A stretch of 64,000 bases of DNA from CAVZCC01 sp963773765 (GCA_963773765.1 CAVZCC010000003.1:186001-250000), one strand, 5' to 3'; counted from the stretch's first letter, positions 15,923 to 24,978 are shown. Numbers and translations: made by a program. The notes: generated from the letters alone by a model not told the origin.

Positions 15923-16572
15923 CCGTCGTGATCCTCCTGGTCGATGTCCTGGCCGCGGTCGGGTTCCAGCGGCGCCCGGCGGGCGGTGACGAGGACCACG
16001 CTACGCAGTGGAGCGGCCAGCAACGACACCCGCTCGCGGCGGACCTCGGCCACGTGCCATCCGGCCCCCCGCAGCAGGGCGGGCGGATCGAAGTCGGGGT
16101 CGACACCGAACAGGTCGCGTACGACGGGGGCCCCGAGCCGGCGCAGCCGTCCCACCGGCCCACCGGCGGTGGTCGGCTCGGCCACCAGGAGCTGGCCCTC
16201 GGGCGCGGCGAGGCGCAGCAGCGAGTGGGCCAGGCGCCCGGCGTCCACCGCGCTGACCAGGCGGACCACCGAGACCACCGAGTCGAACCGGCCCGCCGGG
16301 GGCACGGTCGCCTCCAGGTGCAGCTCCAGGCCCAGGTCGCGGGCGGAGCGGGCCTGGCGGAGGCGTTCGGAGCGCACCGGGCTGACCAGGTGGACCGAGC
16401 TCACGTCGTCCCGGCCGGCGTAGGGACCGAGGTCCACGTCGGGCCCGCCCAGGTCCAGCACCCGGCCGCGGGCCGACCGGGCGGTCACCCGCCGCAACCG
16501 CCGGACCTCGGCCCGGGCCAGGGGCGGCAGGGCCGCGAATCCCCACGGCCCGTCGATCCGGAAGTCCGACAC
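15919..16572 (-). CDS. Class I SAM-dependent methyltransferase-like protein
   Basis: A 217-residue protein with the Rossmann glycine-rich loop GRVLDLGGPDVDLG (residues about 36-49), FDSVVSVVRLVSAVD as motif II and LLVAEP as motif III. I do not recognise its substrate. The GTG start is 8 nt below a TACGGT box at 16581-16586. The stop overlaps the start of the S51-like gene, so the two are one operon. LGGP replaces the usual LGCG in motif I, and the C-terminal part is basic. Confidence 0.65.
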   Translation of the reverse strand: MSDFRIDGPWGFAALPPLARAEVRRLRRVTARSARGRVLDLGGPDVDLGPYAGRDDVSSVHLVSPVRSERLRQARSARDLGLELHLEATVPPAGRFDSVVSVVRLVSAVDAGRLAHSLLRLAAPEGQLLVAEPTTAGGPVGRLRRLGAPVVRDLFGVDPDFDPPALLRGAGWHVAEVRRERVSLLAAPLRSVVLVTARRAPLEPDRGQDIDQEDHDG

Positions 16573-16580
16573 GGCCGCTG

Positions 16581-16586
16581 ACCGTA
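16581..16586 (-). promoter_or_regulatory. -10 box (TACGGT) of methyltransferase gene, leaderless
   Basis: Minus-strand TACGGT ends 8 nt before the GTG at 16572; the divergent -10 box of the next gene is 37 bp away. Confidence 0.55.
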
Positions 16587-16622
16587 CCCCGGAGGACTTG
16601 TGGCCCGGTCCCTACCCATCGG

Positions 16623-16628
16623 TAACAT
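16623..16628 (+). promoter_or_regulatory. -10 box (TAACAT) of hydroxyacyl-CoA dehydrogenase gene
   Basis: TAACAT ends 8 nt before the ATG at 16637. Confidence 0.55.
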
Positions 16629-16636
16629 CGGCGGCC

Positions 16637-17499
16637 ATGACGATCGAACGAGTGGGCATCCTGGGGTCGGGCATCATGGGGTCGGGCATCGCCGAAGTGG
16701 CGGCGAAGTCGGGCTACGAGGTGGTGCTGCGCTCCCGCAAGCAGGAGTCGGCCGACGCCATGGTGGCGTCGCTCGAGAAGTCGCTGGCCAAGCAGGTCGA
16801 GCGGGGCAAGCTGGAGCAGGCCACCGCGGACGAGGTCCGGGCCCGCGTCACGGCGACGGACCACCTGGGGGCACTGGTCGACTGCGACCTCGTGATCGAG
16901 TCCGTGGTGGAGGACCTGGAGGTCAAGCGGGCCCTCTTCGCCGAGCTCGACTCCATCTGCAAGGACTCGGCCATCCTGGCCACCAACACGTCCACCTTGC
17001 CGGTGGTGGAGATGGCCGTGGCCACCCACCGTCCCGACAAGGTCTGCGGCGTGCACTTCTTCAACCCGGCGCCGGCCATGGCGCTGGTGGAGATCGTCCG
17101 CCCGCTGACCGCCTCGGACGAGACCATCGCCACGGCGCGCGACTTCGCCGCCGCCTGCGGCAAGAACCCGGTGGAGGTCAAGGACCGGGCCGGCTTCATC
17201 GTCAACGCCCTGCTGTTCCCGTACCTCAACAACGCGGTGCGGATGCTGGAGAACGGCACCGCCACCGCCGAGGACATCGACACCGCCATGAAGGGCGGCT
17301 GCAACTTCCCCATGGGACCCGCTCGCCCTGCTGGACCTGGTCGGCCTGGACACCTCGCCTGTCCATCCTCGACGCCCTCTACGACGAGTTCCGCGACCCG
17401 AACTACGCCGCCGCCCCGGTGATCCGCCGCATGGTGAGCGCCGGCCAGCTGGGCCGGAAGTCCGGCGCCGGCTTCTACGACTACTCCAGGAAGGGCTGA
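16637..17499 (+). CDS. 3-hydroxybutyryl-CoA dehydrogenase (two frameshifts)
   Basis: An NAD(P)-dependent 3-hydroxyacyl-CoA dehydrogenase that interconverts acetoacetyl-CoA and 3-hydroxybutyryl-CoA. The Rossmann motif VGILGSGIMGSGIAEVAA, ILATNTSTLPV, and the catalytic His in GVHFFNPAPAMALVE are all visible, followed by the C-terminal dimer domain with NALLFPYLNNAVRML. Two single-base insertions near 17325 and 17357 shift the frame around MGPLALLDLVGLDTSLSIL; without them the product is about 285 residues, a full-length short-form enzyme. The ATG is placed by the -10 box 8 nt upstream. Confidence 0.9.
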
Positions 17500-17505
17500 G
17501 CGGGG

Positions 17506-18169
17506 ATTCCCAGGATCGAGCCGCCCCCCAGCCGGTGGGCCTTCCCGCCGGTCGTCGACGCCGAGCCGGACGGGCCGGTCGCGGTCGGGGGTGACCTGGA
17601 GCCGGGCACCCTGCTGAGCCGCGTACCGGGCCGGGCTGTTCCCCATGCCGGTCGGCCGGCGGGGACGCATCGGCTGGTGGTCCCCCGACCCCCGGGCCGT
17701 GCTCCCGGTCCGGGGCTTCTCGCCGTCACGGTCCCTGCGCCAGGCCGTCCGCCGCTACGACGTCACCGTCGACGCCGACTTCGAGGCCGTCATGCGGGCC
17801 TGTGCGGACCCCTCCCGGCCGCACGGCTGGATCACCGGCGAGATCATCGAGGCGTACCGCCGGCTGCACGACCTGGGCTGGGCCCACAGCGTGGAGACGT
17901 GGCACGACGGAGGCCTGGTCGGTGGCCTGTACGGCGTGTCCATCGGATCGTTCTTCGCCGGCGAGTCCATGTTCCACACCGCCACCGACGCGTCCAAGGT
18001 GGCGCTGGTGAAGTTGGTGGACCTCCTCGCACCCGCTCCGCACGCGCTGCTCGACGTGCAGTGGCTGACCCCCCACCTGGCCTCGCTCGGCGCCGTCGAC
18101 CTGGCCCGCTCCGACTACCTGGACCTGCTGCGCACCGCGGTCACGGCCCCGGGCGACCCGTTCGGCTGA
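17506..18169 (+). CDS. aat: Leucyl/phenylalanyl-tRNA-protein transferase (frameshift, unusual start)
   Basis: Aat transfers Leu or Phe from its tRNA to proteins with N-terminal Arg or Lys, feeding the N-degron pathway through ClpS/ClpAP. Motifs IEPPPSRWAFPP, GPVAVGGDL, FPMPVGRRGRIGWWSPDPR, HGWITGEIIEAY and GESMFHTATDASKVAL are unmistakable. One extra base near 17616 breaks the frame before AYRAGLFP. No ATG, GTG or TTG is in frame between the upstream stop (17499) and IEPPPS; the only candidate is ATT at 17506 with AGGAAGGG upstream. An undetected indel near the start is the other explanation. Confidence 0.88.
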
Positions 18170-18181
18170 GACCCGGGCCCG

Positions 18182-19294
18182 TCAGGCACCGCCGGCCGGG
18201 GCGGGCGTAGCGGTGGCCCCGCCGCCCCTGCGCCGCGCCGCGCTCTGGCGACGCCAGACCAGGAAGGTGCACGATGCCGATCAGGACCTGGGGGATGTAG
18301 GTCGCGGCCCGCCACAGCAGGTTGGCGGCCAACGCCTCGTCCCGGGACATCCCGAACGCGGACAGCAGCCCCACCAGTGCGGCGTCGACGGTGCCCAGCC
18401 CACCGGGCGTGATCGGGATGAACCCGGCCAGGCGGGCCAGCGAGAAGGCGGCGAACACCTGGACGGGGTTGACCCCGGTGGAGGTGCCTCCCAACCCGTA
18501 GACCGCGACCAGGAGCACGAAGTACTGCGAGAACTGCTGGGCGAAGTTCGTGACCGTGAGCCGGCCCCACCGGTCGCGCACCACGTCCACGGTCTGGTCG
18601 CGGAATCGGAGCAGCCCGTTGGTGACCGAGGCCGGGTCGCCCGTCGCCCTTGTGGAACCTGGCCACCATGCGGTCGCCCCAGCCGCCCAGCTTGCGTCGC
18701 CCAGCGCTCGCTGCGCAGGACCAGGGCGAAGACCCCGATGAGCACGCCGACCGCGACCAGGCCGCCGACCGCGCCCAGGACCTCGTTGGTGGTCGCCCCG
18801 CCCTGGGTCAGCGAGTGCCAGCACGCCGATGACGGGCAGCACCAGGGTCACCATCAGGTTCCACACGCTGGTCACGCCGATGGCCGACGAGGCGACGGCC
18901 GGGCCGAACCCGTAGTCCGACAACATGGCGTACTGGACGCCCAGGCCGAACGCACCGCCGGCCGGAACGGCGTTGGAGATCATGAACGACGTCTGGCGGA
19001 CGATTGAAGGCGTTCCCGTAGCTGATGCCCGGGCAGCGCGGCCTGGTAGGGCAGCACGTAGATGAGGATGTTCAGCACCGTGGCCACCCCGAGCGCCACC
19101 AGCGCGGCGACCGACATGTCCTGGATGGAGGCGATGGCGTCGCCGTAGTTGGCGAACTTCGGGAAGATCCCCACGAACACGATCACCAGCACCACGAGCG
19201 TCACGAGGCCGCCGAGCACCTGCTTGCGGCGGTCGACCCGTGGTGGGTCCGTGGGATCCACGACCACGACCGGAGCCTGGGGGATGTCACTCAC
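18182..19294 (-). CDS. Lysylphosphatidylglycerol synthase/UPF0104-type membrane protein (many frameshifts)
   Basis: A roughly 365-residue polytopic membrane protein of the LPG-synthase transmembrane (UPF0104) superfamily. Evidence comes from helices such as LGGLVTLVVLVIVFVGIF, NAVPAGGAFGLGVQYAML, and the C-terminal hallmark LARLAGFIPITPGGLGTVDAALVG. Without a C-terminal lysyl transferase domain it is more like the flippase-type relatives that move lipids or polyprenyl-linked sugars. Single-base insertions near 18265, 18650, 18700, 18820, 19007 and 19028 break the frame. A TAGGGT box 7 nt before the GTG at 19294 sets the start; a GTG at 19303 overlaps that box and is unlikely. Confidence 0.75.
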
Positions 19295-19301
19295 CCGGAC
19301 C

Positions 19302-19307
19302 ACCCTA
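19302..19307 (-). promoter_or_regulatory. -10 box (TAGGGT) of UPF0104 gene, leaderless
   Basis: Minus-strand TAGGGT ends 7 nt before the GTG at 19294. Confidence 0.55.
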
Positions 19308-19333
19308 CGGCTGAAGTGCGGCCGATCGGTGCC

Positions 19334-19339
19334 TACAGT
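19334..19339 (+). promoter_or_regulatory. -10 box (TACAGT) of VOC gene
   Basis: TACAGT lies 84 nt before the ATG at 19423, so this gene has a leader, and its ATG is preceded by GAAGGGGGA, unlike the leaderless neighbours. Confidence 0.5.
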
Positions 19340-19422
19340 GTCCGTCGGGGGCCGGCGACCTGTGCCGCCGCGCCGCCGGGCACCGACGCAGGTGCCCTCG
19401 ACTCACCGAAGGGGGACGGACC

Positions 19423-19983
19423 ATGGGCTTCCACCACGTGGCCCTGGCCACGGCCAGGATCGACGACACGCACCGCTTCTACACCGAGGCCATGGGCTTC
19501 GAGCTGGTCAAGACGGTGGTCAACCCGACCCCGGAGGGGGGCTGGGCCAAGCACGTCTTCTACCGGACCGACGACGGGAGCAACGGGTCCGACGGGCTCA
19601 TCGCCTTCTGGGACCTCCACGGCGACTACCCCGCGGTGAACGGCGCCATGTCCCGCTCCGTGGGGCTGCCCGACTGGGTCAACCACATGGCGTTCCACGC
19701 CGTGGACGAGTCCCACCTGGAGGCCTGCCTCAAGCGGTGGCTGGACCTGGGCCTGGACGTCGTGGAGATCGACCACGAGTTCTGCCGTTCCATCTACACC
19801 ACGGACCCCAACGGGACGATGGTGGAGTGGTGCATGGACACCCGCCCCCTGGACGAGTCCGACCGGGCCCGGGCGGAGGAGGCGCTCGCCGCCGCCGAGC
19901 CGTCCTTCGATCCGCCGCCGGTGGACTTCACCGCCTACGAGGGTGACCCGTCCAAGCGCCCGGCCTGGGCCGAGCCGTCCTGA
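19423..19983 (+). CDS. VOC-superfamily (glyoxalase/dioxygenase-like) protein
   Basis: A 186-residue vicinal-oxygen-chelate protein with two beta-alpha-beta-beta-beta modules: GFHHVALATARIDDTHRFYTEAMGF at the start and VNHMAFHAVDE from about residue 86. Metal ligands are plausible at His4/5, His88 and Glu in NGTMVEWCMD, the pattern of extradiol dioxygenase or glyoxalase relatives. The C-terminal 35 residues form an acidic/proline-rich tail. The reaction cannot be inferred. A canonical ribosome site precedes the ATG, and the hydrolase gene follows directly. Confidence 0.8.
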   Translation: MGFHHVALATARIDDTHRFYTEAMGFELVKTVVNPTPEGGWAKHVFYRTDDGSNGSDGLIAFWDLHGDYPAVNGAMSRSVGLPDWVNHMAFHAVDESHLEACLKRWLDLGLDVVEIDHEFCRSIYTTDPNGTMVEWCMDTRPLDESDRARAEEALAAAEPSFDPPPVDFTAYEGDPSKRPAWAEPS

Positions 19984-20069
19984 GCGACCAGCCCCGGCCC
20001 TGGCTGGGCTACTGGCCCGATCCGGCCGACGCCCCGGCCCGCGAGCCCGGACGGGAGGCCGTCACGCTG

Positions 20070-21167
20070 GTGGCTCCCGACGGGGCCGTGGTGCGCGGCA
20101 TCCTCTGGACCCCGCCGGCGGGCACGCCGTGGCGCACGGCGGTGGTGCTGACGCACCCCCGGGGCGACTTCAGCGTCCACTACGCCTGCCCCCTCCTGGC
20201 CGCGGCGGGGTTCGCGGTCCTGGGCTTCGCCACCCGATACGTCAACAACGACACCGACTGCCTGCACGAGGCCTGTGTCACCGACGTGGCCACCGCGGTG
20301 CAGGAGATGCGCCGCCGCGGTGCCGCGGCGGTGGTGGCCCTGGGCAACAGCGGGGGTGGGTCGCTCATGGCCCTGGCCCAGGCCGGGACCGCGGATCGTC
20401 CCGGCATCGGCGCCGACGGGTTCGTGGCGGTGGCGGCGCATCCGGGCGAGGGGGTGTTCATGCTGCAGGTCATCGACCCGTCGGTCACCGACGAGGCCGA
20501 CCGGTTCTCGGTGGACCCGACCCTGGACATGTACCACCCGGACAACGGGTGGCGGCCCTGGCCCGGGCCCAGCACGTACGACCCGGCCTGGCTGGCCCGG
20601 TACCGCGCCGCCCAGCGGGACCGGGTGGCCCGCCTCGACCAGGTGGCCCGGGACGCACGCGATGCCCGCGCTGCGGCCCGGGGAGCGCTCGGGGATGCTC
20701 CCGCCGGCTCCGCGGCGTGGTCGGACCTGCGGCGGCGGTCCATCGGGGCCCGCTACCTCACCGTGTACCGCACCCTCGCGGACCCCGCGTACCTCGACCT
20801 GTCCATCGACCCCGACGACCGCGCCATGGGCACGGTGTTCGCCCCGGGGGACCCGCTGGTCGGCAACTACGGCTACGGGGGCCTGGCCCGCACCATGACG
20901 GACCGGGGCTGGCTGTCCACCTGGTCCGGGCTCAGCTCCCACGCCGCCCTGGCCGACACGTTGCCGTCGGTGACCTGTCCGACGCTGGTGATCCATCCGA
21001 CCGGCGACACCGAGATCCGGCTGCACCAGGCCCGGGCCATCCGGGATGCCTCCGGCGCAGCGGACCTGACCTACCACGAGCTGGCGGGAGCCCCCCACTA
21101 CCTGCAGGGCCACCGCCGCGATGCGCTGGACCTGGTCGCGGCGTGGATGCGGGAACGGTTCGCCTGA
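20070..21167 (+). CDS. Alpha/beta-hydrolase fold protein
   Basis: A 365-residue alpha/beta hydrolase. The nucleophile elbow appears as GNSGGGSLMALA (Ser in GxSxG-like GNSGG), the acid lies near VIHPTGDTEIRL and the His in APHYLQGH. A helical insertion of about 130 residues covers the core. The upstream frame is open and coding-like (PWLGYWPDPADAP) back to 19980, where a CTG overlaps the stop of the VOC gene; translation may begin there, adding 30 residues. It probably acts with the VOC enzyme in one catabolic step pair, by inference from the overlap only. Confidence 0.72.
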   Translation: MAPDGAVVRGILWTPPAGTPWRTAVVLTHPRGDFSVHYACPLLAAAGFAVLGFATRYVNNDTDCLHEACVTDVATAVQEMRRRGAAAVVALGNSGGGSLMALAQAGTADRPGIGADGFVAVAAHPGEGVFMLQVIDPSVTDEADRFSVDPTLDMYHPDNGWRPWPGPSTYDPAWLARYRAAQRDRVARLDQVARDARDARAAARGALGDAPAGSAAWSDLRRRSIGARYLTVYRTLADPAYLDLSIDPDDRAMGTVFAPGDPLVGNYGYGGLARTMTDRGWLSTWSGLSSHAALADTLPSVTCPTLVIHPTGDTEIRLHQARAIRDASGAADLTYHELAGAPHYLQGHRRDALDLVAAWMRERFA

Positions 21168-21631
21168 CCGATCGCTTCGCCCGACAGGGGCTGCCTGACC
21201 GTGAGTCAGGACAAATCGGCCGTTGCGTGTGCCCACGACCGCGCTCGGTGGGCGAAGGCGCCCAATGTCACAAGAGAGGGTTGACCGATCGGTGTGACAT
21301 GGGTATCAACAACATCACAAACACAAGGCATGGGGCATGCGTTGATCCGTGGGCGTCGTCTGGTCGCTCGGTCCACGGGGAGCAAGTAGCGAAACCGACC
21401 CCTACATCTTCGGACCGCTGGGGGTCCTGCGGGGGGTTCGGGCGATTCCCCTGCATCCTTCGGTTCGGGAGAGCGTCGGTCAACGTCGACCGACACCAAA
21501 CCTGGAAAGCGTCGTGGGGGGGACCGGAAGCGGTCCCCCTCACCGCGTCCGCGACGCGGCAGGTGGGGGGCGGCCTCCGGCCGTACCCTGCACTCGGTCG
21601 CCCCCTTACCGAAGCCCCGTGAGGAGTCCAG
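21168..21631. other. Non-coding stretch with promoter and hairpin
   Basis: 464 bases without a convincing gene and visibly lower in GC than its surroundings. It holds a possible promoter (TTGACC at about 21280, 17-bp spacer, TATCAA), a strong hairpin at 21518-21539, and a TACCCT box about 40 nt before the next gene. A small RNA or long leader is possible but not shown. Confidence 0.5.
21518..21539 (+). terminator. GGGGGACCG-GAAG-CGGTCCCCC hairpin
   Basis: A perfect 9-bp GC-rich stem with a GAAG tetraloop in the non-coding stretch. It lacks a T-run, so it may be a terminator, a leader structure or the end of a small RNA. Confidence 0.5.
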
Positions 21632-22153
21632 ATGTCCCGTGAAGAGAACGCACGCTCCGCCGTCCAGGAGTTGATCCCTGACGACGAGATCCTCGATGTG
21701 GCGCTCACGTATCCGCGTGGCTTCACCAAGTCCCAGGCCGTGGGCATGTCGATGGGCGGAGCCATGGGCATGGGCAGCGACTTCCAGGGCATCGGTGTCG
21801 CCATCGGCGGTGTCGTGGGCGGCAAGATCTTCTCGAACCTGAAGGAGCTGCCGCAGTCCTTCGTGCTGGCCGTCTCACCTACGACCGTGTACGTGCTCGG
21901 GCGCGACCGGCAGGGTCTGGTCGGTGGCTGGGACACCCTGCAGCCCATGGTCAAGTTCGACCGCGACAAGCTCCGCGTCGAGATCAGCCAGCACCTCGCG
22001 ACACTGGACATCACGCTGGTGGACACCGAGCACGACGCCACGCTCGAGCTCGAAGCCAAGCGTCTCGGCACCCTCGACGTGAAGGCTCTGCTCGAGCTGA
22101 TCAAGCTCTCCGACAAGCACCTCGAAGACGACCGGGACGACGGGGACCGCTGA
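21632..22153 (+). CDS. Unrecognised protein with glycine/methionine-rich segment
   Basis: A 173-residue protein I do not recognise. It opens with acidic, soluble sequence (MSREENARSAVQELIPDDE), then a Gly/Met-rich stretch (VGMSMGGAMGMGSDFQGIGV, residues about 39-58) running into GVVGGKIFS, then beta-rich sequence with SFVLAVSPTTVYVLGRD, and an acidic tail. The pattern resembles small bacterial proteins with a PH-like beta fold that sense or bind something at the membrane, but that is speculation. GAGGAG lies 7-12 nt before the ATG. Codon use and GC are lower than in neighbours. Confidence 0.65.
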   Translation: MSREENARSAVQELIPDDEILDVALTYPRGFTKSQAVGMSMGGAMGMGSDFQGIGVAIGGVVGGKIFSNLKELPQSFVLAVSPTTVYVLGRDRQGLVGGWDTLQPMVKFDRDKLRVEISQHLATLDITLVDTEHDATLELEAKRLGTLDVKALLELIKLSDKHLEDDRDDGDR

Positions 22154-22229
22154 GACCGACGTACAGGCTGCATCAACCCGAACGATCGAGCGCGATCGCT
22201 GCCGCCGCCCGAGAGCTGAGGAGATCCGC

Positions 22230-22517
22230 TTGGATTCGACGTCCGAACCGTTGGACATCACCTTCACCGCGACGCTGGGCAAGGTGCGACCGGGTGACAC
22301 GTGGACGTGCGTCCAACTCCCGGACTCAGCCGAGATCTTCGGCACACGAGGCCTCGTCAAGGTGGCCGGCACGGTCGACGGGGAGCCATTCCGAGGCGCC
22401 TTCATGGCTCTCGGCGATGGCACCCACAAGCTGCCCGTGGCTGCTGCGGTCCGACGGGCGATCGGCAAGAGCGATGGAGACAGTGTGACGGTTCACCTGA
22501 GCGAGCGCCGCAGGTAG
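22230..22517 (+). CDS. DUF1905 domain protein
   Basis: A 95-residue protein matching DUF1905: FTATLGKVRPGDTWTCVQLP, FGTRGLVKVAGTVDGEPF and the C-terminal IGKSDGDSVTVHL, the last being the AbrB-like double-psi barrel strand. Full-length relatives carry a C-terminal YdeI/OmpD-associated helical domain, absent here. The start is a TTG preceded by GAGGAG at a 6-nt distance. No biochemical function is known for the family. Confidence 0.8.
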   Translation: MDSTSEPLDITFTATLGKVRPGDTWTCVQLPDSAEIFGTRGLVKVAGTVDGEPFRGAFMALGDGTHKLPVAAAVRRAIGKSDGDSVTVHLSERRR

Positions 22518-22903
22518 CTCTGCGTGAGGCCGCGACTGCCGACGAGGCCCGATGGCAACGGGAGCACGCGCGTCGGGCACCGTGTGCATGCGGCACTGGT
22601 CCCGTGAGCAGGAGGTCCGGGTTCTCGGGCGTCGCCGTACACCTCGCCGACCGCGTCTGAGGAGGGTCGAACGGCGCTCCGGGAGCCGTCTCGATTCCTG
22701 CGCTGTCGATCTGGCACCGTCTCCATGCGGCACGACATGAATCCGGTCGGGCAGCGACCTTCTCCCCGGGGGCGTCTTGTGGACCCGCGTCGACCGTCCG
22801 GATCGGGCACAGCCCGACCCGGACGGTTCGCATGAGACGACGAGGCACGACGTGCCGCCCTCGCGGCGGGACCGGGGATCCGGCCGAGCACCGCACCCCG
22901 GCA
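22518..22903. other. Gap between convergent genes
   Basis: 386 bases with no open frame I can support. The first part may be a decayed remnant of the helical domain that usually follows DUF1905, but I see no clear motif. A strong terminator occupies 22794-22826. Confidence 0.4.
22794..22826. terminator. Bidirectional terminator hairpin
   Basis: CCGTCCGG/CCGGACGG and TCGGGC/GCCCGA form a 14-bp stem with one mismatch and an ACA loop between two convergent genes. No long T-run follows, which is common in GC-rich genomes. Confidence 0.65.
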
Positions 22904-23944
22904 TCACATCGTGATCACGACCTTGCCGCGCACCCTTCCCTCACGGACGTGGCGCAGCGCGTCGGCCACCTCGGTCATCGGGAAGGTGCGGTCGATGGCA
23001 GGGGTGACCTGGCCGGACTCGATCATCCCCCGCAGGACGTCGAGCTCGGCGGCCTGCTCGGTCGACACCAGCGGGGTGAGCGTCTGGCCCACGAAGGCCG
23101 AGAGGGCCACCGCCCGTAGCGACCGATCGAAGCCGCCGACCCAGCGACCGTCGGTCTCCCCGCCGACGATCACAAGCGTGCCCCGGGGGGCGAGGGCCCT
23201 GCGCAGGTCGGACAGCCGGCGGCCGCCACCGATGTCGAGGATCACGTCGAACTCGTGGGACCCGTCGGTGACGTCCTCCCGGCTGTAGTCGATGACCCGG
23301 TCGGCGCCGAGGGCCTCGACGAAGGCGACCTTCGGGGTGCTGCACACGCCGGTGACGGACGCACCCATCGCCTTGGCGATCTGCACCGCGAACGAACCAA
23401 CGCCCCCCGAGGCGCCGACGACGAGGACCCGTTGACCGGTCTGGACGCCGGCCTTGCGCACGCTCTGGAGCGCTGTGGATCCCGAGATCGGGACCGCGGC
23501 GGCCTGCACGAACGTGAGGTTCCACGGCTTCCGGGCCACCTGGTCGGCCGGCACTGCGGCGAGCTCGGCAAAGGATCCGTCGCCGCTGCCGTAGACCTCG
23601 TCGCCCGGCTTGACCGAGGTGACGGATCGCCCGACAGCCTCGACCGTGCCGGCGAGCCCGCGCCCTGGGTTCAGGGCCTTCGGCGTCCGGAGGCCGAACC
23701 CGGCGAGGCGCATGGCATAGGGCACCCCGGTCATGCAGTGCCAGGTGCCCATGTCGACACCGGCGGCGGCGACCCGGACGAGCACCTCGTCATCGCCGAC
23801 CGACGGGCGGGCGGCCTCGGCCACCGCGAGGACCGCATCGGGGTCTGAGCCGTAGCGGGCCTGGACGACGGCTCGCATGGTGGCCGCCTTCGGGTCCTCG
23901 GGGCGGGCCGGCTGGTCGGTCTGATTGGTCTGGTTGGGGTTCAT
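22904..23944 (-). CDS. Quinone-oxidoreductase-like MDR enzyme
   Basis: A 346-residue zinc-independent medium-chain dehydrogenase/reductase of the quinone oxidoreductase group. The NADPH-binding motif is VLVVGASGGVGSFAVQIAKA (residues about 170-189), GADRVIDYSRED marks the cofactor-specificity region, and the GroES-like N-terminal domain has VLVRVAAAGVDMGTWHCMTG. The catalytic zinc Cys-His pair of alcohol dehydrogenases is absent. The first 20 residues are Asn/Gln-rich. AAAGGAG lies 7 nt before the ATG at 23944. It lies 35 bp downstream of the lipoprotein hydrolase gene on the same strand, so the two are likely one operon. Confidence 0.87.
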   Translation of the reverse strand: MNPNQTNQTDQPARPEDPKAATMRAVVQARYGSDPDAVLAVAEAARPSVGDDEVLVRVAAAGVDMGTWHCMTGVPYAMRLAGFGLRTPKALNPGRGLAGTVEAVGRSVTSVKPGDEVYGSGDGSFAELAAVPADQVARKPWNLTFVQAAAVPISGSTALQSVRKAGVQTGQRVLVVGASGGVGSFAVQIAKAMGASVTGVCSTPKVAFVEALGADRVIDYSREDVTDGSHEFDVILDIGGGRRLSDLRRALAPRGTLVIVGGETDGRWVGGFDRSLRAVALSAFVGQTLTPLVSTEQAAELDVLRGMIESGQVTPAIDRTFPMTEVADALRHVREGRVRGKVVITM

Positions 23945-23979
23945 CGTTGCTCCTTTGGATCGTTCGGTGGGGTGGGGGC

Positions 23980-24867
23980 TCAGGGCAGGAGCCCGACGAC
24001 GGCGTCGAGCACCACGTGGGGCTGGTCGAGGTAGATCTCGTGACCGGTGTGCTCGACGGTGACGACCGTCGAGTGGCTGGATCGGTCCGCCCAGCGCTGC
24101 TCGCCGGCGGCCCACTGCCGGTCGAGGCTGGCCTGCTCGTCGGGGGTGATCCCGTCGGGGCTCCGGTGTTCGGCGGTGATGACGGTGAGCGGGAGGTCGC
24201 CGAGCGTCGAGACCTTCGCCACCTGCTCGAAGGCCGCGAACACGTCGAGGCGTTCGCCGTCGCGGTCTGGGTCGTGCATGAGGTCGCAGCCGCCCCGGTA
24301 GGCGGGGACGGTGCAGACGACCGACGGCCAGTCGTCGGGGGAGGCGTCGATCATGGCGACGCCATGCACCTCGTCCTCGTAGGTCGAGGCGAAGGTCACG
24401 GCCTCGGCACCGCCGAAGGAGTGGCCGACGAGGACGTAGGGGCCGGGCTCGCCCGCGGTGTCGAGGGCGGCGTGGAGGTCGGCGACCTGCGTCGAGAAGG
24501 TCTGGTTCGTGGCCGGCGCGTCGCTGGTGCCGGTGCCGAAGCGGTCGTAGGCGCAGGCCCGGGCGTGGCGGCTGACCGAGCCCTCGAACGGGCCAAAGGC
24601 GTCGGCGCCCTTGTCCCAGCCAGCCAGCAGCAGGACCGTCACCGGGCCCTGGCCGGAGCACCTGATGTGCAGCTTCCCGTGGGCGGTGGGGACGAGCCGG
24701 TCGATCGCCTTGGTGGGCCGTGCGATGGGCGGCGTGGTGGTCGTGGTCGACGAGGCGGCCGGGCGGAACGTCGCCGCCTGGCCGTCGTGGGGCGAGGAGG
24801 TCCCGCAGGCCGCGACGGCCATGGTGAGTGCCAGGGTGAGCAGGGCGGTGCGGATGGTGGTGTGCAT
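23980..24867 (-). CDS. Alpha/beta-hydrolase lipoprotein
   Basis: A 295-residue secreted hydrolase. The signal peptide TALLTLALTMAVAACG ends in a lipobox (AACG), followed by a Ser/Thr linker and an alpha/beta hydrolase domain with the nucleophile elbow GHSFGG, oxyanion region LLLAGWDKGAD, and late His in EHTGHEIY. The acid is probably in VITAEHRSPDG or nearby. It should be a membrane-tethered extracytoplasmic esterase, lactonase or epoxide-hydrolase relative. AAAGAAGG precedes the ATG. It is divergent from the LuxR-type regulator, which may control it. Confidence 0.85.
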   Translation of the reverse strand: MHTTIRTALLTLALTMAVAACGTSSPHDGQAATFRPAASSTTTTTPPIARPTKAIDRLVPTAHGKLHIRCSGQGPVTVLLLAGWDKGADAFGPFEGSVSRHARACAYDRFGTGTSDAPATNQTFSTQVADLHAALDTAGEPGPYVLVGHSFGGAEAVTFASTYEDEVHGVAMIDASPDDWPSVVCTVPAYRGGCDLMHDPDRDGERLDVFAAFEQVAKVSTLGDLPLTVITAEHRSPDGITPDEQASLDRQWAAGEQRWADRSSHSTVVTVEHTGHEIYLDQPHVVLDAVVGLLP

Positions 24868-24964
24868 GTCAGCCTTCTTTCGCTGGTGTGGGGTCCTGCG
24901 TCCACCGTCTACGTAAGGCCCCCCTCAGGGCATCGGGAACGGCACCTCAGATCTGCTCAGCCGC

Positions 24965-24970
24965 GATACT
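24965..24970 (+). promoter_or_regulatory. -10 box (GATACT) of LuxR-type regulator gene
   Basis: GATACT ends 8 nt before the ATG at 24979; no ribosome site is visible between. Confidence 0.5.
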
Positions 24971-24978
24971 TGGCCGCG

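Noticed and set aside
22904..24661. A fused minus-strand frame of 585 codons covering the MDR enzyme and upstream sequence
   Set aside because: The ATG at 23944 has a strong ribosome site and the upstream part is antisense-frame noise over the hydrolase gene.
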